From Kingdonia uniflora (Eukaryota > Streptophyta > Magnoliopsida > Ranunculales > Circaeasteraceae), in assembly GCA_014058105.1 (NCBI GenBank), contig JACGCM010002435.1, forward strand, positions 1,488,001 through 1,552,000: DNA of 64,000 nt, in the 5' to 3' direction. Below are positions 23,740-34,301 of this stretch, in pieces. The translations under genes were made by a program, and so were the position numbers. Numbering within the stretch: the stretch's first letter is position 1; each line of letters begins with the position of its first letter. The notes beneath the pieces are model-generated. The model had not been told where the DNA came from. It did not search any database and worked only from the letters and a program-made list of their open reading frames with translations.

Positions 23740-25119
23740 ATGTCAAATAAAATCATTGCTGACCTACTCAGGCCTGACACACCACTCTCATCTTGGGAGT
23801 TATCGTCTTCATCATCGTCTAGTGGCGAAGAGCTATTCCGATGTCAAATTGAGTTATTGCACGAGTATAACAAGATTATGATTGAGATGGGAGAAGCAGA
23901 AGAAAAAGAGCAAGAAGAGACATCATCACGAAGGCGGGGAGGTAGTAAAAGGGGATGGATTGACAAGCGGAAATGCCATGAGCATAAATTAGGGGAGGAT
24001 AGCCTTAATCGGGATTACTTCGGTGACAACCCAAGATTTAAAGGTATCTTATTTCGTCGTCGATTCCGTATGAGAAGAGGTATGTATCAATGAATTTATG
24101 ATCAAATACTTTCTTTAAATCCTAATTTTATTCAAAGAGAAAATACCGATAAGACTATGGGCTTATCCTCGCACCAAAAGATAACATGCGCACTTCGCAT
24201 GTTATGTTATGGTACGAGCGCAGACACCCAAGAAGAATACCTTCGGATTGGGGAGTCTACGACTATTTTGTGCTTGAAAGAATTTTGTAAAACTATCATA
24301 ACACAATTCAAAGCTCAATACCTTAGATCTCCCAATGAAGGTGATATATTACACTTGTTAGAAGTGAATGGATCGCGAGACTTCCCGGGGATGTTATGTA
24401 GTTTAGATTGTATGCATTAGAATTGGAAGAATTGTCTTACCGGGTAAGCAGAACAATATACCGGGTATAAGAAAATCTCGACGGTGATTTTAGAAGCGGT
24501 TGCATCCCAAGATCTTTGGATATGGCACGCAATCTTTGGGGTGCCCGGTTCTAATAGCGACATGAACGTCTTGCATCAAGGGTGGCTTTTCAACAACTTG
24601 TCTAATAGAGTTGCGCCGCCATGCAATTATAATATAGGCATAATACCGCACACTATGGGGTATTACTTAGCGGATGGAGTCTATCCAAAATGGCAAACAC
24701 TTGTTCAAACCATAAGAAATCCATCCAACGATACCGAAAAACATTTTTCGAAGATGCAAGAAGTACGCCGGAAAGATGTAGAACGTACGTTTGGGGTATT
24801 ATAAGCTAGGTTTCAAATATTGAGACACGGTACACGATTTTGGAAACCTAGTGATCTAGGAAATGTTATGTACGCATGCATAATCTTGCGCAATATGATC
24901 GTCGAAGTTGAACGTCATACTTACATCCGACGAATGGACATTGACCCCGAGTTTAGAAAATCCATGGATACTTGGAAGGAGGACTTAAATCCATGACACG
25001 CGATCAATACTATGGCAGAGTATATCCAGAAGGTTCATGAAATTAGAAATGAAGGAGCTCATTTCCAATTACGAGATGAACTTGTCGCGCATTTGTAGAG
25101 TCAAAAAGGGATAGAGTAA
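23740..25119 (+). pseudogene. PIF/Harbinger transposase (DDE_Tnp_4/HARBI1-like)
   Basis: A single reading frame runs from ATG at 23740 to TAA at 25117. The N-terminus is Ser-rich then basic. FRRRFRMRRG near 24060 is the usual N-terminal motif, then EEYLRIGEST near 24235. The DDE triad is all present: Asp in SLDCMH (24406-24408), Asp in GSNSDMN (24559-24561) and Glu in KDVERTFGVL (24781-24783). Frame-interrupting stops are at 24091 (TGA), 24418 (TAG, expected Trp), 24445 (TAA), 24802 (TAA, expected Gln), 24994 (TGA) and 25096 (TAG). It would cut and join the element ends with ORF1 as partner. Length without the stops fits the family. No frameshift is needed. Confidence 0.9.
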
Positions 25120-25369
25120 TTGTAATCTTCATCATTATTTATTTATTTTCTAAAGTAATGTATTTTGTTTCCAAGTTTAATGTTGAAGTTGTAATGTATT
25201 TTGTTTCCAAGTCTTCATCATTGTAACACTTTAAGGAAACATAGTTTGCTGCTTCTACTTTTTGATTTTGTAACAATTTTAAGAATTACGAACCATTAAT
25301 AACAATTTTATTGAAATAATGAAATTACATAGAACTTAATAAATACTATTAACGCTAAGGATTACATCA

Positions 25370-26938
25370 ATCTTCATCACTAGAAACATCGCCATCACTT
25401 AGACACTGCTCCTTCAACTTCTTCAAATATTTTTTAATCTGCTTCTTCATCTAACGTTTTTGTGTCGGTAGTAGGGTCCGTTGTCATCACCTTAAACATA
25501 TGCGCATCAATGAAGGCTTTTATTCGAGTTAGCTCTGCTTCACGCGTCCTTTGAATCTTAGCCTCTTCAGTCAACTTTAGTTCTTCTCGTACTCTAGATT
25601 TAGCTTCCTTTTATTCTTTCTTCTACCCGTCTCTCTGATTCTATGACTTCATCATGTTGGACGTTGTCTCAAGCATCCTCTTCCCCCAAAAACCTATACT
25701 TGACTTTGTCGCTTCTTTTGCCTTGTATTTTTTTGGCCGTCCGGTCGTACAACCCCACAAGAATATAGTGGTGCATCCACGTCGATAGAATCATCCGGAA
25801 TTACAATATTTGGAGTGCCGGATGTAGGTGTTTCAGGATCGGTATTGGTGAAGTTACCCGGGCTATCGCTAAAATTTGACTTCCTAGCGACATTGCGGCA
25901 GGGATGGCCAATGTGATGAATTTGTGACCATTTTAGGCAAGTTTCCAAAACTCTGTACGCTTCCTCAAGTGGAAATGGTTTGCGTTGTAGTTGAAAAAAT
26001 GTATCGTATGCGATACGTTCCTAGAAATTAAGTTAGAGAATTTTTTAGAGTATGATTCACCTTTGAATATTAATGAAATAAGAAAAATAAATAAAATACT
26101 TACGAAGTCATCCGTTCTAATATCGGTATGATGTCGGCTCTCAAGGTCTTGAATGATACCTCTAAAAATTGAACATTCCTTATTGAGCTGCCCCTTATAC
26201 GCACAATTGACACCGTTGTACGATCGCCACATCGATTGGTCAACATAGAAGGAGTTGAATTGATCACGCACCTTAAACCAAAATGTAGCAGCTTTTTGGT
26301 TGTTCGTGGTAGCGAGATTTTGAGACACTTGGGACCAAGCGCGTGCAAGATTCACGACGTCATCAAATGACCAAATTTTGGGAGTTAGAGTATTATTCTT
26401 TGTCTTCATGAACTTCCTCTGAAGCCTCAAGTACATCCTCAGCTATAATAGGTGTCGATATCGTCTTTCTTTTTGACTTTGCCTTCCCACGCGTATTACT
26501 ACTCGTGAGAACCGGATTGAGTTCCTTGGAGATGACAGGAGAGACAGCCGGAGATGCAACCGGCGATGTATTAAGATTTAAATCATTTAAACCCCATGTA
26601 CCTTGTATCGGTGTGGTACTCGAACTTCTACCGGCGAAACAAGTTTGAGATGAATAATATGGATTTCCCGGTTGAGGGTACGAGCCCGTATACCCATTAA
26701 ATTGAGGCTAATATCCTTGGTTTGGGGAATAAGGGTAATATCCATGGGTTTGAGATTGAAATTAATTATCGGGTGGCGGGAATAGTTGGCGAACATGGTA
26801 ATTCTGACCTTGGGAAGTGTTAGGCATTTGCGATGGATCAATTGTGCCGAATTGATGAGGAAAGACGTTTCCTTGTTGGTTCGTATTGGAGGATTGAAAG
26901 TGGTTTTGAGAATTAGATTGGGAGCTTGAGGAAGACAT
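25370..26938 (-). pseudogene. PIF/Harbinger ORF1, Myb/SANT-like DNA-binding partner
   Basis: It starts at ATG 26938 with a Ser/Asn/Gln/Tyr-rich N-terminus, then a basic patch (RGKAKSKRK). After a frameshift near 26400 comes the trihelix/Myb-like core: WSFDDVVNLARAWSQVSQN, FWFKVRDQFNSFY, KECSIFRG. A GT-AG intron fits about 26013-26105 (TTC|GTAAGT...TTTCTAG|GAACG). The next exon reads ERIAYDTFFQLQRKPFPLEE and a KW motif, then a basic RPDGQKNTRQKK segment and a decayed helical C-terminus to about 25370 (NAM-associated type). In this superfamily ORF1 is needed with the transposase for excision. It converges on the transposase gene. Confidence 0.8.
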
Positions 26939-27013
26939 AGTGGTTTTGTTTCTGAGGTAAGAAGGGAGGAGAGTGTAGAAGATTATAAGGGAGGAGAGTG
27001 TAGGAGATGAATG

Positions 27014-27265
27014 ACATTTATAGATGAAAAAAACTAGCCGTTAATATAATCGTTAACAAGTGTCTAAAAAAAACTAGCCATTAATATAACCGTTAACAAG
27101 TGTCCAGAATAAAATATAGCCGTTGACTAACTTGTACAACAAGTTTCCATAAAAAGCTAGCCGTTAATTTGGTCGTTGAGTAACTTGAACAACATGGTTC
27201 CAAAAACAAAACTAGCCGTTAATATGGCCGTTGAGTAACTTGTACAACAAGTTTCCATAAAAAAG
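27014..27265 (-). promoter_or_regulatory. ORF1 promoter with ~5 imperfect tandem units
   Basis: On minus, TCTATAAATG (about 27014-27025) lies just upstream of the ORF1 leader, preceded by repeats containing AACGGCTAGTTT plus 'caagttactcaacg'. Units begin near 27029, 27069, 27113, 27152 and 27207. Copies of the same sequence lie before the transposase (23606-23630), suggesting common control of both genes. Confidence 0.6.
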
Positions 27266-27546
27266 TACTAGCCTAAGGTTTAACATACTGAAACATTGGT
27301 TTGGCGGCTCCAATAAGAGTGAGGTCAACCAGACTTGACACTCCTCACTTCACTTCAGTCTCATATTAATTAAGCAATATTAATACTAGTTGTTGATGAT
27401 TGAGTAACTTGGACAACAAGTTTCCAAAACATAAATCTTAAAAAAGAAAACAATATTAAAGCTCTGAATAAAACATAGTTTAAACAATATTAATGCACAA
27501 CATATTTTAAACAAAACATAAATAAAAGTTATAAATAAAGCATACC
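27266..27546. other. Spacer between ORF1 promoter and third gene
   Basis: AT-rich. One more degenerate 'gagtaacttggacaacaagtttcc' unit lies near 27400. No gene was seen; it would hold the 3' end of the PMD-like gene. Confidence 0.45.
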
Positions 27547-29510
27547 CTAACTGGGATAACCTATCTTCGTTTGGCCGGAACGTCTGCCACGTGCGAGACT
27601 TTCGTCATATATACATTGTACAACCGGCTTTGTCTGGTAGGAAATGGACATCTCAGCTAATCTCTCAGACGTCTCTTGAATGATTTTATCCCTCCGCCTC
27701 AGCTGCTCCTCTAACTCGGTCGTGCGATCAACGAATTTCCTTGAGTCTTCATATGCCGCATACCGTAATTCTTGGTTTTGATGCCACAACTCATCCATAG
27801 TATATGTAGGTGGACACGGGTATGGTACCTGCATCACTAGGATCGGTATCCATCTACGTTGATCGTTCGGTCCCGCCACATCCATGAACCATCCCATATC
27901 ACGGGGATCGTCGGTCGCCTGAACACCATAGTCTTATACCTGTGAAGACATAGCTAAACTCGACGTAGGTGGCAAGTGTACATCGGGCCTCTCTAGATCA
28001 CGCCCGACCGACCAAAAATTTCTCGTCCTCTTTACTAAACTGTAACCGATCTTAGGATTTGGATGAACGGTACACCAATATGTCATGTAATCTTCGTCGG
28101 GAACAAGATAATTGCGACCATCGTAGAAGTCCACATCCTTTAAACTTTGATATATCTCTCGATCGTACCTTGGGAATTCCATAATCTCTTGAGGGGGATC
28201 ATAGGGCACACTATCATGCCCGGTCATCTGACGTATACACGGGTCTCCTAAATACCAAAGTGTATCGTGGCCGTATGGGACTGACACCAATGGAACCCTC
28301 TGGGTGCTCAACGCTGAAGTAACTCTTACATCTGGACAGATTAATTGCCTAGACCTGTGTCATGGTTGCCGATCTATGTTGGTTTTGTCCTTCCATTCTA
28401 TTATATCTCTGATCACAGTAAAAGAGTGATAGATTTTAGACCCCGTACTCACCCTTTCATCTCTCCACCCAGAAATACGAGGATAAATAAGGTTAAAGTT
28501 TTGTACCTTAACTAGATACATTCCATCCCGACAGTACTCGAAGAACCAGAACTCCAACACCGTATAGAATCCGGTGATCGATTTCTTCACCTTCCCACCC
28601 CTCATAACTGAGACTTCATCAAACCCCCGATACAAAGCCGCCATAATCGGCGTACCCTAGTCAAAACCCGCCCGAAGGGATGTGGCACCATTTGAGAAGA
28701 AGAGATTACCCATCATATAAGCAATAAATGCCCGTGCATACACGATATCCATTTCGGAGTCGTAATTGTGGAGACGTGGATTCAAAGCCTCTTTTCTACT
28801 TTTTTAATAGTTGAAAGTTATGTTACCGTACCTGATGTCAGAGCTTGTGATTCCCGGGAACATCTTTTCTGTTTCCTCTAACTTGGAGTACCTCTCGTCG
28901 TACGGGAGTTCGCGACCCCTCCTAAAAGATATGCCCATTAGCATGACGAAGTCAAACGGCGTGAAACCCAATTCTCCGCAATGGAAGTGAAAGGTATGGG
29001 TGGAAGGCCACCATCATTCCACGAGAGCATGAATGAGACAGTTATCCGAGTTTCTCGCATTAATCGAGCAAAACTCCTCAAAGCCCATATCGTCGACCAA
29101 CTTTTTCAACGTTGGGTACACGACAATCCATCGGTACCACTTCAGTACCTTATCCAATGATCTCCTACACTGTAATTCATCTCAGTTCTGACAAAAAGGC
29201 ACATTAACACATTAGAAGTTCATTCGGGCATTTCATCGAACACATTGCAATATACGTTAATAACACATAAAATTTACATAAGACTTACCAGTATTTCTTC
29301 CGATCCAACATAAATATGGACCCAGCCATCGGGGAGGATATCTACTCGAATCAACTCATCGTACGATGGGGTGGGATCGTTGTCCAACGTCAATTGTAAC
29401 GGCCAATTATTTGTGATGTCGGCATTCCCCCTTCGTTTTACTTCCGCGTTAGAGTTACGTGTAGTTTTGGAAGCATTTTTCCTCGGTCGCGAACTAGACT
29501 TTCCCGACAT
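27547..29510 (-). pseudogene. Third gene of the PIF/Harbinger element: PMD-like protein
   Basis: Exon 1 (from ATG 29510, basic then WPLQLTLDND) ends at a good donor (CTG|GTAAGT, near 29289). After an intron of about 100 bp, one frame continues from about 29175 to 27547 with five in-frame stops and no frameshift. PMD-like features are LKWYRWIVVYPTLKKLVDD, WWPSTHTFHFHCGELGF (near 29010, after a TGA), FDFVMLMGISF, YARAFIAYMMGNLFFSNG (near 28730) and FYTVLEFWFFEYC (near 28560). The C-terminal end is a coiled coil (ELEEQLRRRDKIIQETSERL). A TATA-like ATTATAAACT lies upstream near 29600. It is wholly inside the element's ends. It may be captured or an old component; its role is unknown. Confidence 0.65.
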
Positions 29511-29679
29511 TTTTAAGTGATTAACGGAGGAAATAGGTTGGGAAACTTTTGGAGTATGGTTAGGTATGCCAAGCTTAATGCCTTGGATATGCCAAGTTTA
29601 TAATGCCAATGTCTTATAAGAATAAGCCTAAAAGAGTTGAAATGAGAAGTATAAGAATAAGCCTAAAAGATGCAGGGTG

Positions 29680-29860
29680 ATGCCGCGCTGTTCTGAATTG
29701 CGCGGCTATATATTAAAATAAAAAAATTACGTGACATTTTCTATTGGTTGAACAGTACGCGCAGTTCTTAAGTTCATTGGGACATTGATGGATTAGATTA
29801 AAACACGTGGGCTCATCTGGGACGTCCATTTTTGCGCGCGGTTCAGAAGTGCGCTAGGCA
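29680..29860. repeat. Right subterminal repeats of the PIF/Harbinger element
   Basis: Three copies lie at about 29686 (GCGCTGTTCTGAATTGCGCG), 29757 (GCGCAGTTCTTAAGTTC) and 29834 (GCGCGGTTCAGAAGTGCGC), matching the left-end motif. Confidence 0.65.
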
Positions 29861-29957
29861 AATTCACCTTGGGGTGGATTGAAAACTGATGTGGGGTGGA
29901 TTGGATTCACCTTGGTTTTGGGCAAATCCATCCACCCAACTGTTGTGGATGCTCTAA

Positions 29958-30332
29958 AGTTAGTTGACTTTGTAAAATACCCGCGGCAACAAAAATTGTT
30001 ACCCGCGTTTAGTCGCTGCCTAAGCCAATCATGCTACCTTGGGCGAGCCGCCGGTAATTAGTCTTATTGTTGACTATGACAAATACGTGTGTTCTTTGGA
30101 CAAAGATAGGGACCCAAAAATTAAGTTGGAAACATTACTCTTATCATCTACTTTAGATTATAATTGGTTTATGATAGATATTTTCAATGCTCATTCAATT
30201 AACTTATAAGAAAAGTGAAGTTGATTGATATCGACGTTTTCTTATATATAAATTGAAGACTGATACCTATTTGGGAGTTGGGAGCATAGACAACTCCGAG
30301 ATAATTACACGAAGTCTATTTACCTTATCTCT
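29958..30332. other. Unassigned spacer
   Basis: It contains a short GC-rich palindrome-like stretch near 29985-30055 (CCCGCGG...CCGCCGG). No gene or known element was recognised. Confidence 0.35.
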
Positions 30333-30346
30333 ATGGCATTCCTTAC

Positions 30347-30570
30347 CAACTTCCTGTTAGCCAGTGGTTAAGATGGAATAAAACTCTATCTTGGGGTGTA
30401 GGGCTCGATTCCGACCTCTGTGTGGGTTTCGAGATTGGTATGAGCCCGTCAGCTTTCGGGTCGGCTTGCCTGATTCGTGTGGTTTGCGGGCTATTGCACG
30501 AACCTTAGCGAAATGTAGTCGGGAATTGGCGGTCTTCGAAACCCTTAGTAAAAAAATAAAAAATAAAAAA
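30347..30570 (+). mobile_element. tRNA-derived SINE with perfect 14-bp TSD
   Basis: RNA polymerase III promoter boxes are visible: an A-box-like TAGCCAGTGG near 30359 and a B box GGCTCGATTCC at 30402-30412. The 3' end is A-rich (about 30549-30570). ATGGCATTCCTTAC flanks it exactly at 30333-30346 and 30571-30584. The perfect duplication suggests a fairly recent insertion. The family was not identified. Confidence 0.88.
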
Positions 30571-30584
30571 ATGGCATTCCTTAC

Positions 30585-31950
30585 TTAAATACTGAATAAA
30601 GATGGAAGTAACCACATCAGCCTCGACGAAAAAGTCATCCCTTTTTGCTTTTTTTGATGGGAGTCTTTATCAACATTTGTTTTTTTATATCCTGCACCAC
30701 TCAATTTCTTTTGGAATAGTCGATGAGCTGAAGGAGTTAAGAGCAACTTTAGCCGTCTTGTATAATGGAGCCTACTCTTCACCATAGAATAATAATATTA
30801 TCGTAGAAACATAGTATAAATCGATTTACTGAGATTTGTTGATAACACTACGTCTCAGGCCTGCATTGTTTGAAGGGACTCCTCTGTTCATACTCATTCG
30901 AAAATAAATAAAAAATATAAGTATAAACGTATCTCCAGGAATCTAAGAAGCAATGCTTCAAAAGTTATAATATGAAATTCATGTCCTAAAACTGTGTTTG
31001 GTTAATATTTGTAGTTACACTAGGGACTTATCCCTCGAGTTGTGATAAACTCGAACTGATTCAATACCAGACTCACGCAATATACACGTAACATACGCCA
31101 TCAACAGTGACACCTGTACGATGAACTGATAAGAAACGTGACTCGAGCACTACAGATGAAATAAAACAAGTCAAATACACCTGTCTCCCACAAACTAAAA
31201 GTTATAAGTCCAACTTCCACTTGCCCCCACTTTTAGGAGAACGTACTTATACACAGTGACGAACTGAAAAATGAGGTCTATAAAAAGGATAAGTACCAGA
31301 AGAGAGAAGACCAAGTTTTTTTGATCTCAAGATATTACAAAACTTGTAATCAAGTGTCAGCCTCAAACAATAAAAGTTGCAGTTACTAAATCCTCAAGCC
31401 GAGGTTGTGGTTTTTACTTATTCAAAGGTTTCTATTCTACGCTAATCACCTGTGCTAATATCTTTATTGGGTTATATTAATTTTTATTACAAGTACATTT
31501 GGTGTAAGGACATTTCAAGCTACTACGAAATTAGACCATTACATTTTTGGGATTGTTTTTTATTGTTTTTTATTTTTATCCATTACATACAAGTTATATA
31601 ATTATATGTCAGGGTGAACCATGATCCATACTGAGCATTCATAATTATCACCATTTGCCCAACTAATTCCTATGGCATGTAAGAAACTTGACAACCCACA
31701 TGTCTGGTAAATCAGGATAAATCCTAGTCAGTGCACTCGTTGGCGTAGTTAAGACCTTTACTTTTTTGAGGCATGATCCCACACAGCTACACCAACTCCC
31801 CTTAGCTTAGCTCTCGAATGCCTTAAACATCTAGTTGGAGGCGTCCCTATTGTAGGGCACAATATCACTGCAACAAACAATGTAATAATCTTGTTAGAGA
31901 TTTAGTCTACGCCAAATGGCTCAACTGCCTAAAATAAAGACTTAGCCGAG
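30585..31950. other. Intergenic region before the DRM1-like gene
   Basis: No coding domain was recognised. A TATA-like GTCTATAAAAAGG lies near 31276-31288 and could belong to an LTR or lost gene. Short open stretches look random. Confidence 0.4.
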
Positions 31951-31989
31951 CCACTAAATGAAATTAGCCGGTCAAAATCTTATCCTCTC

Positions 31990-32130
31990 TCTTTGCCTCT
32001 ATTTAATCCCACATATGTTCCCCTTTCTTAGAATTCTTCCTCCACTCCGATATCTTCTCCCTCTCTTTGTAGCATACATATCGGACCTCGTTTCGGCCAT
32101 TAAAGTTCGATATTACAGTAGTTACAATAG
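31990..32130 (+). promoter_or_regulatory. Putative core promoter and leader of the DRM1-like gene
   Basis: A TATA-like CTATTTAATC lies near 31999-32008, about 130 bp before the ATG and followed by a pyrimidine-rich leader, as usual for plant genes. No regulatory element was identified with confidence. Confidence 0.4.
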
Positions 32131-32132
32131 AT

Positions 32133-32704
32133 ATGGATCTCCTTGACACCTTTTGGGATGATACAGTTGCTGGTCCTAGACCCGATAAAGATGGTTTTGG
32201 ACTGTTACGAAAGTACGACTCGTTACCAATCCAACAATCTGTTTTGGTACGCGAAGGTGTGCCCATATCTCGTAGCATCACCATTGTTAAAAATGGTCTC
32301 AAAAACATTTTGACCGAGTCGGGGTCCGAACCGTCTTCTCCTTCCGGTTCAAGCACCCCCGGTTCACCTCTCTCGCGTAAGTGGTCTCAAGTATATGAAT
32401 CAGAGCGTATATATATATATATATATTTTTTTGTTAAGACTTGAAGCCTTGACCTGAATGTTTGGTTGTAATATTTTTTTTTTTTTTGTTGGTTGTTGCA
32501 GCTGGGATGAAGAAATTTAGGACGCGGAAATATACTGGGGAGGCATTGAAACGAGCGGAGCCTAGGAGTCCAACTGTTTATGATTGGTATTTTTTTGTTC
32601 TTTGGTCTATCTAGAGTTATGCTTCGATTTAGAAATTTAATTGTGAACTTATTTACACGGTTTTGTGTGTTTGTAGGGTTGTGATTAGTGCTTTGGATCG
32701 ATGA
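32133..32704 (+). CDS. Dormancy/auxin-associated family protein (DRM1/ARP-like), three exons
   Basis: Exons are 32133-32376, 32502-32586 and 32677-32704. Introns (125 and 90 bp) have GT-AG ends (CGC|GTAAGT...TTGCAG; TTG|GTATTT...TTGTAG). The joined frame is 357 nt, 118 residues, with no stop. It begins MDLLDTFWDDTVAGPRPDK, the hallmark N-terminus of this family (PF05564), continues with GLLRKYDS and SRSITIVKN and a Ser/Pro/Thr-rich middle (SPSGSSTPGSP), and ends RSPTVYDWVVISALDR, matching the conserved C-terminal SPTVYDW. Length fits. These small plant proteins are linked to dormancy and auxin/sugar repression, with no known enzyme activity. Intron 1 holds a (TA)n tract. It is the only intact host gene I recognise in the window. 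Confidence 0.9.
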
Positions 32705-32813
32705 TGAAAAGAACGATTTTGGTGAAGAATCGGGGATGTGTATTGTACATAGAGATGAATGCTTTGTGTGCATAAATGTATGTGTATATAGTAATGTTTG
32801 TACAGTAAAATGA

Positions 32814-32819
32814 AATAAA
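32814..32819 (+). terminator. Poly(A) signal of the DRM1-like gene
   Basis: AATAAA lies 110 bp after the stop codon, a normal distance for a plant 3' UTR. Confidence 0.55.
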
Positions 32820-33336
32820 ATGGTACAATTTGGTGAAAACATATAGCTGGAGAATGAAACTCCATGTCCGATCTACAATAGATTATGGTTTCGCATGGTA
32901 TAGCGGGGAAACAATATCGGGGTTTGCTTAGTACACAAACATTTTCAATGATTTTTAAACAGGATGAGAAGAAAGCGTTGCTAATCCAGTTGTTGGCGAC
33001 TGTTTACATAACCGACCTTTTTTTTCGATCACAAGCTCGGCCATCATGAGTTTGATGTCGAGGTTTTTGATGGCATCCTTTAGCCATTGTATTTTAGCCT
33101 AATGTATTCTAGTATCCACAAAAACCGCCATATCACGATTTTCGTGTGTTCTTCATATGATAAGTTTTAATGGAATCCTTGAGTTCACTCCGTATATTTA
33201 ATACTCTAGATTAAACAAGGATTAACGGGTTTGTCGCGTTCTTAAATTCTTATCTTAGTGAGTACTGAAATTAAAGAAGGATTTGTATTCACTTTGTATT
33301 TGATGTAAACTCCAAAACACTTAGATGGATAAAGCG
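32820..33336. other. Downstream intergenic sequence
   Basis: A minus-strand coding-like piece at about 33000-33115 reads KIQWLKDAIKNLDIKLMMAE with no start. Family not recognised; otherwise nothing seen. Confidence 0.3.
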
Positions 33337-33339
33337 TTA

Positions 33340-33736
33340 GAGCATCTCTAGCTGCAAGTGTGACTTTGGGTGTGGGCTTTGAGAGGGGGCCTACAAAAAA
33401 CCCAACTCACACCCATTTTCTTCCAGCAGTGAGTTTGAGTTTTTTTTTTTTCGCGCATTGTTATTTAGTCCGCGCGGTATTCCTTTGTCCGCATAACTAT
33501 TCATTTCTCTCACACATCAATAAAAAATAATAAAAAAATTAAAAAGAAAATTTAAACGTTGCGGTAATCCAAATACCGCCAAACTTTTTTTTTTTGGTGT
33601 GAGCTCCTCACACTCGATTGAGTTACTGTAGCGCCACGTAGAAGAACTCACACCCATTTTTCAGCTGCTGAGAGACTTAAAGTGTGAGTTTGAGTTTGCA
33701 AACCTAACTCAAACCCACACCCTGCTGCGTTTGCTC
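33340..33736. mobile_element. Tourist-like MITE, TSD TTA
   Basis: The 397-bp element is flanked by TTA (33337-33339 and 33737-33739). The left end starts GAGCATCTCTAGCTGCA; the right end on minus starts GAGCAAACGCAGCAGGG. Internal GTGTGAGTTTGAG-type sequences recur inverted near both ends. There is no coding capacity. Its ends resemble those of the PIF/Harbinger element at 23126-29954. Confidence 0.8.
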
Positions 33737-33803
33737 TTACAAGTTGTGGTAAAGGTCACCCCAACTAACATAACAAGGTTAAGGATGCATAAAATATGGT
33801 GTC

Positions 33804-34051
33804 TGTTGGATAATACTTTATTCTATCAGTTAATCATAACATAGACATGAGAGAAGAGTAGAGATATTATTGATTGATCAATTCTTTGTATAGGTTTTCA
33901 GAGGTTAAATAGACTTAACTCTTTATTAGGTTATATACTAATACTCAAACTCTCCCCATAAAGCCTAATGGTGTATGGGATTGTTAGGAGTCCAGTATGA
34001 CACCCCAACCTAGTTGGGTTCCCGCCTTAGGCTGAACACCAACTCCTAACA
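33804..34051 (-). repeat. 3' LTR of the Copia element (248 bp)
   Basis: On plus it starts TGTTGGATAATAC and ends CTCCTAACA. It aligns along its length with 59518-59764. On minus the adjoining CAAGGGGGAG (34052-34061) is the polypurine tract. Confidence 0.85.
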
Positions 34052-34301
34052 CTCCCCCTTGGGGTGTTCTATACCAGGACGACTTGCCTCATCAAAACCT
34101 ATGCCCAGTTTTTAAGCAAAAAACTATGCAAGGAAAGAGTACAATCCTATGCCATGTATGGATTGTGAACACCTATACGTTGCCTCATAAAATCTCTAGT
34201 CAGTAAAACTTCGTAGGATAAAAACTGCATTATCAGGAAAAAGAGTACAATGCGCATATATTTACGTCAGGTTGGGACTACTCCCCTTAATGTCGATCTC
34301 C

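Larger units (their letters stand above)
23126..29954. mobile_element. PIF/Harbinger DNA transposon, complete ends, TSD TAA, three genes
   Basis: The left terminal repeat starts GAACACCTACAGCAGCTAGG; the right end on minus starts GAGCATCCACAACAGTTGGG. Both are flanked by TAA (23123-23125 and 29955-29957), the target size and sequence expected for this superfamily. The 6829-bp body holds a plus-strand transposase, a convergent Myb/SANT-like ORF1 on minus, and a third minus-strand gene with a PMD-like product. Near both ends lie copies of a GCGCGGTTCAGAAGTGCGC motif. All three genes carry stops, so it is not autonomous now. Confidence 0.9.

Noticed and set aside
30347..30430. tRNA gene from the A/B boxes
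   Set aside because: No cloverleaf or anticodon arm fits; the 14-bp target duplication and A-rich tail show a SINE.
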